Assembly (NCBI GenBank): GCA_050955105.1
Contig: JBPBQZ010000015.1
Coordinates: 1 to 42,973, forward strand
Length of the DNA stretch: 42,973 nucleotides
Reading direction: 5' to 3'
DNA from: JBPBQZ01 sp050955105
Lineage (GTDB): Bacteria; Pseudomonadota; Gammaproteobacteria; Burkholderiales; Burkholderiaceae
Shown here piece after piece: positions 15,796 through 24,851 of the stretch. The notes under the pieces are model-generated. The model made no database searches and had not been told where the DNA came from. It saw only the letters and a list, made by a program, of their open reading frames with translations. Numbering within the stretch: position 1 is the first letter of the stretch; each line of letters opens with the position of its first letter. The position numbers and the translations under genes were made by a program.

Positions 15796-16608
15796 TCAGG
15801 CAGGCGCCACGATACCGTCGAGCGCCTGCCGAATGCCGGCGACGAAAGCGCTCAGCTCGGCGGCGGCCTGCGCCGGATCGGCTTGTTCGAGCAATTGCAC
15901 GAGCCGCGTGCCGATGACCACCGCATCGGCCACTTCAGCCACGGCGCGCGCACTGGCGGCATCCCGGATACCAAAACCGACGCCTACCGGCAACGGCACA
16001 CCAGCGCGGATCGCCGGGATTTTACTCGCGATCGACGCCACATCGATATTCGCCGCCCCCGTCACGCCTTTTAGCGATACGTAATAGACATAGCCGCTGG
16101 CGATACGCCCTACCGCTTCGATGCGTGCGGCGCTGGAGGTCGGCGCGATCAGGAAGATCGGATCGATGCCGTGCGTGCGCAGTGTGGCGGCGAATTCGGC
16201 CGACTCTTCGGGTGGGAAATCGACCACCAACACGCCGTCGACGCCGACTTCGGCGGCGGCCTGGGCAAAGCGTTCGACGCCAAAGCGTTCGATCGGATTG
16301 CCATAGCCCATCAGCACCACCGGCGTAGCCTTGTCGCTCTGGCGAAAAGTGCGTACGTCGTCCAGCACGCGCCGCAGCGTCACGCCATGTGCGAGCGCGC
16401 GTTCCGAAGCGCGTTGAATCACCGGACCATCGGCCATCGGGTCGGAAAACGGCACCCCCAGTTCAATGATGTCGGCGCCGCCTTGCACCAACGCATGCAT
16501 GAACTCCACGGTGCGCGCGGGGTCCGGGTCACCGGCCGTCAGGAATGGAATCAGGCCCTTGCGGGATTGTTGGCGAAGAGCCGCGAACGTTGCATCAATA
16601 CGTGACAT
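15796..16608 (-). CDS. trpA: Tryptophan synthase alpha chain
   Basis: A TIM-barrel subunit (270 residues) that cleaves indole-3-glycerol phosphate and channels indole to TrpB. The catalytic Glu and Asp are in IELGVPFSDPMADGPVIQ near residues 48-65. The start MSRIDATFAALRQQ at 16608 overlaps the last 14 bases of the methyltransferase gene, so the two are probably translationally linked. The same frame stays open upstream through that gene, but that part is a shadow. Confidence 0.96.
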   Translation of the reverse strand: MSRIDATFAALRQQSRKGLIPFLTAGDPDPARTVEFMHALVQGGADIIELGVPFSDPMADGPVIQRASERALAHGVTLRRVLDDVRTFRQSDKATPVVLMGYGNPIERFGVERFAQAAAEVGVDGVLVVDFPPEESAEFAATLRTHGIDPIFLIAPTSSAARIEAVGRIASGYVYYVSLKGVTGAANIDVASIASKIPAIRAGVPLPVGVGFGIRDAASARAVAEVADAVVIGTRLVQLLEQADPAQAAAELSAFVAGIRQALDGIVAPA

Positions 16609-17449
16609 GTGAAGTCTCGAAGAAAGTGTCGATGCGGCGCTGAGCCACCGCGCAATAATCGGCGTTGATTTCATAGCCGATAAAGCGGCGCGCGTGTCGC
16701 GCACAAGCCAGTGCGGTGGTGCCGCTGCCCATGAACGGGTCGAGTACCAGCCCATCCGGCGGACAACTGGCCAGCACCATGCGCTCGATGATGGCGAGCG
16801 GCTTTTGCGTGGGATGATCGACCCGCTCGGCATGCTGACGGTGCAGTCGCGACACCGACCAGACGTCTTTGGGGTTGTAGCCCACTTCCAGCCATTTGCT
16901 GCCTTCGAAGAGCTTGCGTGAGCGCGCCTTCTTGGTGACCGCATCGTAAGGAATGCGTACCGCATCAAGATCGAAGTAATAGTCTTTCGACAGCGTGAAC
17001 AAACCGATGTTGTCGTGTACCGACGTGTAGCGCCGCGTGGTGCCGCCCATGCTGGGCACGCGCCGATCCCAGACGATTTCGTTGACCATGGTCATGCGCG
17101 TCTTCAAGAACGAAAAGATCTCGGGCGCGTGCTGCCAGGTGCAGAAGATGTACATCGAACCGCTGGGCTTGAGCGCCGGAATCAGCGCCTCCAGCCAAGC
17201 GCGCGTCCACTCGAGATGCGCGGCGCCAGCCCGCTTGTCGGAGTCGTTGCCGTAGTCTTTGCCCAGTCCATAGGGCGGATCGGCGACGATCAGATCGAAG
17301 CTGGCTGGTGCGAGCGTGCGCGCCTCGGCGCAAAAATCGCGATTGAGCAGGCGAATCTCGGCCGCACCGGCAGCCTTGGCCGCGGCAGGCACGAGGGTCG
17401 CGTCGGTTTGCACCTCGGCATCCACCGGCGGCAACATCGAATCGCTCAT
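16595..17449 (-). CDS. Orphan DNA adenine-N6 methyltransferase (beta class)
   Basis: A 284-residue N6_N4-type DNA methyltransferase. The catalytic DPPY is at 57-60, before the SAM-binding DPFMGSGTT at 237-245, i.e. the beta-class order shared with CcrM-like enzymes; HPTQKP at 212-217 supports this. No restriction endonuclease gene is adjacent. It lies 5 bases after trpB and overlaps trpA by 14 bases, so it is co-transcribed with tryptophan synthase genes. From memory, Burkholderia cenocepacia has a similarly placed enzyme reported to methylate GTWWAC; extending that specificity here is inference. A role in epigenetic regulation rather than restriction is the likely job. Confidence 0.92.
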   Translation of the reverse strand: MSDSMLPPVDAEVQTDATLVPAAAKAAGAAEIRLLNRDFCAEARTLAPASFDLIVADPPYGLGKDYGNDSDKRAGAAHLEWTRAWLEALIPALKPSGSMYIFCTWQHAPEIFSFLKTRMTMVNEIVWDRRVPSMGGTTRRYTSVHDNIGLFTLSKDYYFDLDAVRIPYDAVTKKARSRKLFEGSKWLEVGYNPKDVWSVSRLHRQHAERVDHPTQKPLAIIERMVLASCPPDGLVLDPFMGSGTTALACARHARRFIGYEINADYCAVAQRRIDTFFETSHVTY

Positions 17450-17454
17450 CGGCG

Positions 17455-18648
17455 TCAGAAGGTGATGCCGCCGCGCTCGGCGACCGTATGAATGTCTTTA
17501 TCACCGCGACCGGACAGGTTCACTAGCAGAATCTGATCGGGCCGCATGCTCGGCGCCAGCTTCATCGCATAGGCCAGCGCGTGACTCGACTCCAGCGCCG
17601 GGATAATGCCCTCGATCAGACACAGATCGTGAAAGGCTTTCAGCGCTTCTTCATCGGTGATCGACACGTATTCGGCGCGTTTGCAGTCGGCCAGCCACGC
17701 GTGTTCGGGGCCCACGCCAGGATAGTCCAGACCGGCCGAAACCGAATGCGTCTCGATGATCTGGCCATCGTCGTCCTGCAGCAAATAGGTGCGATTGCCG
17801 TGCAAGACACCCACCGATCCGCCGGTGATCGACGCCGCGTGACGGCCGGTTTCAAGGCCGTCGCCGGCCGCTTCAACGCCGATCAGCCGCACCGCGGCTG
17901 CGTCGATATAGGGATAGAAAATACCCATGGCGTTGGAGCCGCCGCCCACGCAGGCGATGATGGCGTCAGGCTGCCGACCGACCAGTTCGGGCATCTGCAC
18001 CAGGCATTCGTCGCCAATCACGCGCTGGAAATCCCGCACCATCATTGGATACGGGTGCGGGCCCGCCACTGTGCCGATGATGTAGAAGGTGTTCTCGACG
18101 TTGGTCACCCAGTCGCGCATGGCTTCGTTCAACGCGTCTTTCAGCGTGCGCGAGCCCGATTCGACCGGCACCACAGTGGCGCCCAGCAGCTTCATCCGAT
18201 AGACGTTGGCGGCCTGGCGGCGCACGTCCTCGCTGCCCATGTAGACCACGCATTCCATGCCGAAACGCGCCGCGATGGTGGCGGTGGCGACGCCATGCTG
18301 GCCGGCGCCGGTTTCGGCAATCACGCGTGGCTTGCCCATGCGGCGCGCCAGCAGTGCCTGGCCGATAACGTTGTTGATTTTGTGCGCACCCGTATGGTTC
18401 AGGTCTTCGCGCTTCAGATAGATGGCCGCGCCACCGAGCATTTGGCTCAGGCGCCGCGCCGGATAGATGGGCGAGGGACGGCCGACGAAGTGCTTGAGTT
18501 CGAATTCGTACTCTGCCACGAATTCGGGGTCGACCCGATATCGGGCGTAGGCCTGTTGCAGCTCGTCAAGTGCGTGAAACAGCGTTTCGGAAACGAAAAC
18601 GCCGCCATACGGCCCGAAATGGCCGCGTGAGTCGGGAAGATCGTACAT
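17455..18648 (-). CDS. trpB: Tryptophan synthase beta chain
   Basis: A PLP enzyme (397 residues) that condenses indole with serine. The PLP lysine is in NHTGAHKINN at about residues 82-91. GQHGVATATIAARFGMECVVYMG and CVGGGSNAMGIFYPY are the substrate- and phosphate-binding segments. The N-terminal YDLPDSRGHFGPYGG is the normal TrpB1 beginning. GGAG lies 8 bases before the start. The partner alpha chain is two genes downstream, separated by the methyltransferase. Confidence 0.97.
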   Translation of the reverse strand: MYDLPDSRGHFGPYGGVFVSETLFHALDELQQAYARYRVDPEFVAEYEFELKHFVGRPSPIYPARRLSQMLGGAAIYLKREDLNHTGAHKINNVIGQALLARRMGKPRVIAETGAGQHGVATATIAARFGMECVVYMGSEDVRRQAANVYRMKLLGATVVPVESGSRTLKDALNEAMRDWVTNVENTFYIIGTVAGPHPYPMMVRDFQRVIGDECLVQMPELVGRQPDAIIACVGGGSNAMGIFYPYIDAAAVRLIGVEAAGDGLETGRHAASITGGSVGVLHGNRTYLLQDDDGQIIETHSVSAGLDYPGVGPEHAWLADCKRAEYVSITDEEALKAFHDLCLIEGIIPALESSHALAYAMKLAPSMRPDQILLVNLSGRGDKDIHTVAERGGITF

Positions 18649-18687
18649 GGTTCAGGCTCCGCATCCGGCATCGCCGGTGGAATCGAT

Positions 18688-19410
18688 TCAGTCCGCGTTG
18701 GCGCCGCGTACTGCGCGCACAAACGCGATCATGCGTGCCGCGTCTTTGACGCCGCGCGCGCCGGGCACCTCGATACCGCTCGATACGTCCACTGCATACG
18801 GACGCACCGTGCGGATCGCCTCAGCGACGTTTTGCGCGTTCAAGCCACCACTCAAAACGGCCCGACGCCCGAGCTTTTCTGGAATAAGCGACCAATCGAA
18901 TACCTTCCCCCCGCCTCCGTAGCCGTCGACTATCGCATCGAGAATGATGCCGTTGCCGTCAGCGTAGGCGAGTGCCGATTCTAGCAAATCCGCGGACGTG
19001 GTAGTGGCGCCCACGCGTAGCGCGCGCATCCAGGGCAAGCGCACCGCGCTGGCCAGTTCGCGGCAGCGTTCGGGCGTTTCGTCGCCATGGAACTGCAGCA
19101 TCGACAGCGGCACGGTGCTGGCGGCACGCCGCACTGTGTCGATGTCGGCGTTCACGAACAAACCCACCAGCGCCATGTACGGCGAGACGGCGCGCGCCAG
19201 TTCCGCGGCCTCGGCAGGTTTCACCGAGCGCGCGCTCTTTTCCCAAAACACCAAGCCGACTGCGTCGACGCCCAGCTCGGCCGCGAGACGCACGTCGGCG
19301 GCACGCGACAGGCCGCACATCTTGATACGGGTACGGGGCGCTGGGGCAGCGGCAGTTTGCGACACGCTCGCGTCGGCGGCAGCGCTGGCTGCGGCCACGG
19401 TTGAATCCAT
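18688..19410 (-). CDS. trpF: Phosphoribosylanthranilate isomerase
   Basis: A TIM-barrel isomerase (240 residues) acting before TrpC in tryptophan synthesis. The catalytic Cys is in TRIKMCGLSRAADV near residue 32, and the catalytic Asp is in LDAIVDGYGGGGKVFDW. The first ~28 residues are an Ala/Ser-rich extension not needed for the barrel; GAGGA lies just upstream of the ATG at 19410. It is followed by trpB after 39 bases. TrpC, D and E are not in this window. Confidence 0.95.
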   Translation of the reverse strand: MDSTVAAASAAADASVSQTAAAPAPRTRIKMCGLSRAADVRLAAELGVDAVGLVFWEKSARSVKPAEAAELARAVSPYMALVGLFVNADIDTVRRAASTVPLSMLQFHGDETPERCRELASAVRLPWMRALRVGATTTSADLLESALAYADGNGIILDAIVDGYGGGGKVFDWSLIPEKLGRRAVLSGGLNAQNVAEAIRTVRPYAVDVSSGIEVPGARGVKDAARMIAFVRAVRGANAD

Positions 19411-19477
19411 ATGTCCTCTTCGAAGCTAAATTGTCGGCCGCGCCGCACCCGCTCTTGGCGAATGCTTGCGCGGCATC

Positions 19478-20269
19478 TCAGTGATTCTCGGCGAACGGCC
19501 AGGGGCCGGGGGTCGGCTCGGGAATTGCGAATTCTGCTGGGTAAACCACCCGCGACAGATACAGGCCGTCGGGCATGAATGTGGGCGCCGCCAAGCGCCG
19601 GTCACGGCTGGCCAACACCTCTGCCAGCCATGCGGGCGTCTGGCGGCCGCGCCCGACCATGATCAGGCAGCCCATGATATTACGCACCATGTGATGCAGG
19701 AAGGCGTTGGCACGGAACTCGAAAACGAAGAAGCGGCCGCTGCTCACCAGGTCGAGCCCGTACATCACCTTGATTGGCGAACGCGCCTGGCACTCCGACG
19801 AGCGAAATGCCGAAAAGTCATGTTTGCCGACCAGTAGCGCGGCGGCGCTTTGCATGGCCGCGACATTGAGGGGCGCATAGATCCATCCGGCACGTCCCAC
19901 CAGCAAGGGCTGGCGCACGGGATGCGAGCACAGCGCGTAATGATAAACGCGCTCGAACGCGCCAAAGCGCGCGTGAAAGGTCTCGGGCACGGGGCGCGCC
20001 CACTGCACCGCGACGCTGGCCGGCAGAAAGGCATTGACGCCGCGTACCCAGGAAAAGTCTTCGCGCGACAACGGTGTATCGAAATGCGCGACTTGTCCGA
20101 GTGCATGCACGCCGGCATCGGTGCGGCCCGCGACGGTCACCGACACCGGCGTGCGCGTGAAGCGGCTTAGCGCATGCTCGAGCACGTCTTGCACGGTGTT
20201 GCCGTGCGGCTGCGACTGCCAGCCTGAAAATGCCGCGCCGTCGTACTGCAGACCCAAAGCGATGCGCAT
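19478..20269 (-). CDS. truA: tRNA pseudouridine synthase A (positions 38-40)
   Basis: Converts uridines 38-40 of the tRNA anticodon arm to pseudouridine. The family signature is clear: MRIALGLQYDGAAFSGWQ at the N-terminus and the catalytic Asp in GRTDAGVHALGQVAHF at about residues 47-62. The length of 263 residues is normal. It lies between the FimV-like gene (36 bases upstream) and trpF, the usual position in Burkholderia. Confidence 0.96.
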   Translation of the reverse strand: MRIALGLQYDGAAFSGWQSQPHGNTVQDVLEHALSRFTRTPVSVTVAGRTDAGVHALGQVAHFDTPLSREDFSWVRGVNAFLPASVAVQWARPVPETFHARFGAFERVYHYALCSHPVRQPLLVGRAGWIYAPLNVAAMQSAAALLVGKHDFSAFRSSECQARSPIKVMYGLDLVSSGRFFVFEFRANAFLHHMVRNIMGCLIMVGRGRQTPAWLAEVLASRDRRLAAPTFMPDGLYLSRVVYPAEFAIPEPTPGPWPFAENH

Positions 20270-20305
20270 GCGTGTATAGGAGTGGAAAAAGGCCTGCGAC
20301 AGGCG

Positions 20306-21688
20306 TTAGCCGCGGCGCGGCGGTGGCGGCGAGGCGTCGGCGCCGCTACCGGCCGCTGCGTCGCCTGCATCGAGATCGAGGTCGACGTCGAGGAACGACG
20401 AGCGCTTCGGCGTGGGCGTAGGCGTCGCCGGTGCGGAAGCGGTATCCGGCATGCCCGGCGCCTGCGTCAGACTCGGCGAAGCACGCGGCGGCCGTGGCGG
20501 CAACGGTGCCGCGGTCGAAGGCGCCGGTGATGGATCTGCTTCCAGCGGATGCGAGGCGGGCGCGGTACCGTCATCGCCGTCGGCCGCCGCCGGCACCGGA
20601 ATCACCGTGGTGCTGTCGTCATCCGGCGACGCCAGTTCCAGGTCGATATCCGGCATCGCCCGCAACCAGGTACCGCTCGGCGCCACGCTTGCACGCTGCT
20701 TGAGCGCCGCGTAAGCATCGTCTCCGTACAAAGGATCGTCCGGATCGAGCACGCGGCCCAGACGTGCCGCTTCCTGCCAGAGCTCGCCTTCGCCGTCGGT
20801 ACGATCCCACAACACGTGCGCCAGGTTGCCATAGATGGCCACCTCGCCGCGGCCGGCGAAGCGCTGCATGCGCCGGAATAATTCATTGGGATCTTCGATG
20901 GCGCCGCCCTGCACCGCAGCCACGATCGTGCGGCCCGACAAGCGGCGCGCGCGGCGCGCGACACCGATTACCGCGACCACCGCCAGCATCAGAATGGCGA
21001 CCGCCAGCGCGGCGGCCGCCTGGACCGCATGCGGCTCGGTGGCGCGCACGCCGCCGGTGACCGCGGCGGTCGGTCCGACTACCGTCGGCACATCGGGAAA
21101 CAGGGCGTCGTCCATCGAGGCGTCGCTATCGCTGGCATCGCTGGCATCGCTCGAAGCGCTGGCCGCGGCCACGGCGGTCGCGCTTGCCTGGCGCCCCGTG
21201 CTCGCACTGGCCGCGGCGGCCGTCGCCGCGGACGCGCCGCGCGCACGCCAGGCCGCGGCCGCGCCGCCCGCATGCGCGTAAGCACGCCCTTCACGCCGTT
21301 CGGCGGCGTTCAGCGCACCGGGCACCGTCAGCACCGCGCCGCGGCGCAAAGCATTCGGATTGCCATTGATAAACGCACCGGGATTGCGCCGCACCAGCGC
21401 CGCCGCCATCTCCTCGTCGCTGACATCGTCACGTGCTTGCGCAAGACTGCTGGCGATATCGGTCAACGATTGGCCGGGCTGCACCGTATAGTGTTGCGGT
21501 TGCGGAGCTTCCTGCGCGATGACGACGCTGGTGGCGGTGGTGGCGGCGGCCAGCATGGCGCCGACGAATAGGCATCGCCAAGGCAATGCCCGTAGCAGCG
21601 CAGGCAGCCGGGCGGCGCGGGCAGCCGGTACGACAGGCATCGCCTTGCTCTGCAGCGCGACCGCGCACCCCTGCGCCACCCGGTTCAT
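20306..21688 (-). CDS. FimV-like peptidoglycan-binding membrane protein
   Basis: A 460-residue protein if it starts at the ATG at 21688, which overlaps the asd stop as ATGA and implies translational coupling; the frame is open upstream but that part overlaps asd. A signal-anchor lies at about 37-58. A LysM-like FimV N-terminal domain follows at about 66-125 (HYTVQPGQSLTDIASSLAQA... LRRGAVLTVPG). Then come an Ala/Ser/Asp-rich linker and a second membrane helix (LAVAILMLAVVAVIGVARR). A cytoplasmic segment resembles FimV C-terminal TPR material (ELFRRMQRFAGRGEVAIYGNLAHVLW), and the tail is acidic and Pro-rich. It is much shorter than Pseudomonas FimV (roughly 900 residues). A role in polar organisation or pilus assembly is inferred by name only. 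Confidence 0.82.
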   Translation of the reverse strand: MNRVAQGCAVALQSKAMPVVPAARAARLPALLRALPWRCLFVGAMLAAATTATSVVIAQEAPQPQHYTVQPGQSLTDIASSLAQARDDVSDEEMAAALVRRNPGAFINGNPNALRRGAVLTVPGALNAAERREGRAYAHAGGAAAAWRARGASAATAAAASASTGRQASATAVAAASASSDASDASDSDASMDDALFPDVPTVVGPTAAVTGGVRATEPHAVQAAAALAVAILMLAVVAVIGVARRARRLSGRTIVAAVQGGAIEDPNELFRRMQRFAGRGEVAIYGNLAHVLWDRTDGEGELWQEAARLGRVLDPDDPLYGDDAYAALKQRASVAPSGTWLRAMPDIDLELASPDDDSTTVIPVPAAADGDDGTAPASHPLEADPSPAPSTAAPLPPRPPRASPSLTQAPGMPDTASAPATPTPTPKRSSFLDVDLDLDAGDAAAGSGADASPPPPRRG

Positions 21689-22800
21689 GCCCCCAGCAGG
21701 ATGCGCAGCATGCGCCGCAGCGGTTCCGCCGCGCCCCACAGCAACTGGTCGCCGACCGTAAATGCGCCTAGATAAGTCGGGCCCATTTCGAGTTTGCGCA
21801 GCCGCCCGATCGGTACCTCGAGCTTGCCCGAGACCGCGGTCGGCGTGAGGTCGCGAATCGACACTTCGCGCTGATTCGGCACCACCCGCACCCAATCGTT
21901 GGCGGTGCCGATGATTTGTTCGATTTCCGCCAACGGCACATCACGCCGCAGCTTCACGGTGAGCGCCTGCGAATGGCAGCGCATCGCCCCGATCCGCACA
22001 CAAATGCCGTCGATCGGAATCCGCGTTTGCGCGGTGCGGCCCAGAATCTTGTTGGTTTCGGCGCCGCCCTTCCATTCCTCGCGCGACTGACCGTTGCCCA
22101 TCTCCTTGTCGATCCAAGGAATCAAGGAGCCGGCCAACGGCACGCCGAAATGCTCGGTCGGCAAGCCGCCTTCGCGCATCGCCGCGGTCACTTGCCGGTC
22201 GATATCGAGAATCGCCGAGGCCGGATTTGCCAATGCCGCGCCGGCGGCCTGATGCAAGGCGCCCATCTGCGCCAGCAACTCGCGCATATTCTGCGCGCCG
22301 GCACCCGACGCGGCCTGGTAAGTCATGGCCGACATCCATTCGATCAAATCGGCCTGAAACAAGCCGCTCAGCGCCATCATCATCAGGCTGACCGTACAGT
22401 TGCCGCCAATGAAGTTCTTGATGCCGGCATCGAGCGCGCGCTCGATCACGTCGGCATTCACCGGATCGAGCACGATGACGGCGTCGTCTTGCATGCGCAG
22501 CGACGAGGCCGCGTCGATCCAATAGCCCTGCCAGCCACGGCCGCGCAGCTTGTCGAAGACTTCGCCGGTGTAGTCGCCGCCCTGGCAGGTAATCACGATT
22601 TCGCAAGCGGCGAGCGCGTCGAGGTCGTAGGCGTCTTGCAGTTGTTTTTCGCCGCGCGCGTACGCCGGCGCCGCGCCTTGCGCGTTGCTGGTGCTGAAGA
22701 ATACCGGTTCGATTTGAGCGAAATCGCCCTCTTCCTGCATGCGTTGCATCAGGACCGACCCGACCATGCCGCGCCACCCTACCAAGCCCACCCTCTTCAT
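21685..22800 (-). CDS. asd: Aspartate-semialdehyde dehydrogenase
   Basis: Reduces aspartyl phosphate to aspartate semialdehyde for lysine, methionine, threonine and diaminopimelate (371 residues). The N-terminal VGLVGWRGMVGSVLMQRM is the NADP site. The catalytic Cys is in GGNCTVSLMMMALSGLF near residue 134, and the conserved His in RIGAMRCHSQALTVKL. It lies between leuB and the fimV-like gene. Confidence 0.97.
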   Translation of the reverse strand: MKRVGLVGWRGMVGSVLMQRMQEEGDFAQIEPVFFSTSNAQGAAPAYARGEKQLQDAYDLDALAACEIVITCQGGDYTGEVFDKLRGRGWQGYWIDAASSLRMQDDAVIVLDPVNADVIERALDAGIKNFIGGNCTVSLMMMALSGLFQADLIEWMSAMTYQAASGAGAQNMRELLAQMGALHQAAGAALANPASAILDIDRQVTAAMREGGLPTEHFGVPLAGSLIPWIDKEMGNGQSREEWKGGAETNKILGRTAQTRIPIDGICVRIGAMRCHSQALTVKLRRDVPLAEIEQIIGTANDWVRVVPNQREVSIRDLTPTAVSGKLEVPIGRLRKLEMGPTYLGAFTVGDQLLWGAAEPLRRMLRILLGA

Positions 22801-22850
22801 TTTTCCGCTCTCTGTATTCGTTTGTTCCGCTTAGCGTCGCTGTTCCCGCT

Positions 22851-22880
22851 GGTTGCTACTTGTTGCTACTCGTTGCTGCC
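22851..22880. repeat. Three 10-bp tandem repeats upstream of asd
   Basis: GGTTGCTACT, TGTTGCTACT and CGTTGCTGCC are three consecutive 10-mers in the 115-base leuB-asd gap. The 10-base period is close to one helical turn. No function can be read from it. Confidence 0.6.
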
Positions 22881-22915
22881 AATGCCTCCTGCTTATACCT
22901 GAAACCGCGCGCCCG

Positions 22916-24007
22916 CTAGCGAGCGCCTGCGCCCAGCGCCGCCACCACCGCATCGCCCATTTGCGCGGTGCCGACGCGCTGCGTGCCCGGCTCGAAAATG
23001 TCGCCAGTTCGCAAACCCTGCGCCAACACCCGGCCCACCGCCGCTTCGATCAACTCGGCTTGCGCCGGGCGGTTCAGGGAATAACGGCACATCATTGCCG
23101 CCGAGAGAATCGTCGCCAGTGGATTCGCAACGCCTTTGCCGGCAATATCCGGCGCCGAACCGTGCGAAGGCTCGTACAGTCCCTGGCCGCTTTCATTCAG
23201 CGATGCCGACGGCAACATGCCGATCGAGCCGGTCAACATCGCCGCCTCGTCGGACAAGATGTCGCCGAACATATTGCCGGTAACGATCACGTCGAAGGCT
23301 TTCGGCGCGCGTACCAGTTGCATCGCGGCATTGTCGATATACATATGCGACAGCTCGACGTCGGGATACTGCTTAGCCACTTCGGTGACGGTGTCGCGCC
23401 AGAACTGCGAGGTTTCCAGCACGTTCGACTTGTCGACGCTGCACAACTTGCGGCTACGTTTGCGCGCTGCCTCGAACGCGACGTGCGCGATGCGCTGCAC
23501 TTCCGGCTCACTGTAGCGCATGGTATCGAAGCCCTCGGGCGCGCCGGCGAATTTGCCGTCGGGCGCGGCACGGCGCCCGCGCGGGGTGCCGAAATAGATG
23601 TCGCCATTCAATTCGCGCAGAATCAGAATGTCAAGGCCAGCCACGATTTCAGGCTTGAGCGAAGACGCGCCCGCCAAGGCTTCATACAACAGTACCGGAC
23701 GCAGGTTCGCGAACAGACCGAGCTCGCGGCGCAGGCCGAGAATCGCCTGTTCGGGCCGCAATGCACGTTCGAGCGTGTCGTATTTGAAATCGCCCACCGC
23801 GCCAAACAGAATCGCGTCGGCGCGCTTGGCGAGCGCCAGCGTGCCGGCCGGCAGCGGATGACCGTGCGCTTCGTAGCCCGCGCCACCCACCGGCGCCTCT
23901 TCCAATTCGAATTCGAAGCCCGGGCGCCGCAGCGCCTCCATCACTTTCACCGCTTCGGCGATGATTTCGGGGCCGATCCCGTCACCCGGCAGTACCGCGA
24001 TTTTCAT
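22916..24007 (-). CDS. leuB: 3-isopropylmalate dehydrogenase
   Basis: Oxidative decarboxylation of 3-isopropylmalate in leucine synthesis (363 residues). The N-terminus MKIAVLPGDGIGPEI, the substrate-binding YSEPEVQRIAHVAFEAA region, and the metal/NAD site NMFGDILSDEAAMLTGSIGMLPSAS with GLYEPSHGSAPDIAGKG are all present. It follows leuD after a 170-base gap in which I see no gene. Confidence 0.97.
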   Translation of the reverse strand: MKIAVLPGDGIGPEIIAEAVKVMEALRRPGFEFELEEAPVGGAGYEAHGHPLPAGTLALAKRADAILFGAVGDFKYDTLERALRPEQAILGLRRELGLFANLRPVLLYEALAGASSLKPEIVAGLDILILRELNGDIYFGTPRGRRAAPDGKFAGAPEGFDTMRYSEPEVQRIAHVAFEAARKRSRKLCSVDKSNVLETSQFWRDTVTEVAKQYPDVELSHMYIDNAAMQLVRAPKAFDVIVTGNMFGDILSDEAAMLTGSIGMLPSASLNESGQGLYEPSHGSAPDIAGKGVANPLATILSAAMMCRYSLNRPAQAELIEAAVGRVLAQGLRTGDIFEPGTQRVGTAQMGDAVVAALGAGAR

Positions 24008-24177
24008 CTACTCATCCTGTGCTGAAGGTGTTGCGAAAATGCCGCAACGAATAAGGCAACAACGGCCCGCACGGAGTATCCGCACGAGCCGATGCGCGCG
24101 CCGTGGCCTGCGCGCTACTTGCCCAATCTGCCACGCGGTTCGAATCTAGCCTCGAACGGGGCGCCCAGTCTAAACCC

Positions 24178-24828
24178 TTAAAGCGTCGGCCGATTGCGCA
24201 GCCACGGCTGCGCAGCCAGACGCTGCTTCTCGAACTGGCGAATTTCGTCGGCATGTTCGAGCGTGAGGCCGATCTCGTCATAGCCATTGACCAGGCAATA
24301 CTTGCGAAATGACGTGATATCGAATGAGAAACTGCTGCCGTCGTCGAGCCGCACCTGCTGTGCCGGCAGATCGATCGTCAACTGATAGCCGGGTGTCGCG
24401 TCGACCTTCCTGAACAACTGATCGACTTGCTCTTCGGTCAGCACGATCGGCAGCAAGCCGTTCTTATAGCAGTTGTTGAAGAAGATATCGGCGAAGCTGG
24501 GCGCGATCAATGCGCGGAAACCATCCTGCTGCAAGGCCCACGGCGCATGCTCGCGCGAGCTGCCGCAGCCGAAGTTCTTGCGTGCCAGCAAAATCGACGC
24601 GCCGCGATAACGCGGCTGGTTCAGCACGAAATCCGGATTCAACGGCCGCGCCGAATTGTCCACGCCAGGTTGTCCTTCATCCAGATAACGCCAGGCATCG
24701 AACAGGTTCGGCCCGAAGCCGCTGCGCTTGATCGACTTCAGGAACTGCTTCGGAATGATCGCGTCGGTATCGACGTTGGCGCGATCCAGCGGCAGCACCA
24801 GCCCACTATGAACGGTAAATTTATCCAT
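24178..24828 (-). CDS. leuD: 3-isopropylmalate dehydratase small subunit
   Basis: The swivelling domain of isopropylmalate isomerase (216 residues). The N-terminus MDKFTVHSGLVLPLDRANVDTD and the substrate-binding NFGCGSSREHAPWAL are diagnostic. It starts 23 bases after the leuC stop, so the two subunits are co-transcribed. The C-terminus (FEKQRLAAQPWLRNRPTL) is the usual proteobacterial form. Confidence 0.97.
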   Translation of the reverse strand: MDKFTVHSGLVLPLDRANVDTDAIIPKQFLKSIKRSGFGPNLFDAWRYLDEGQPGVDNSARPLNPDFVLNQPRYRGASILLARKNFGCGSSREHAPWALQQDGFRALIAPSFADIFFNNCYKNGLLPIVLTEEQVDQLFRKVDATPGYQLTIDLPAQQVRLDDGSSFSFDITSFRKYCLVNGYDEIGLTLEHADEIRQFEKQRLAAQPWLRNRPTL

Positions 24829-24851
24829 CTTTATCTGACTCCCCGTAGGCC

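Noticed and set aside
16609..16968. Longer trpA start within the methyltransferase gene
   Set aside because: The N-terminal 120 codons are a shadow frame of the methyltransferase; MSRIDATFAAL at 16608 is the normal TrpA beginning.
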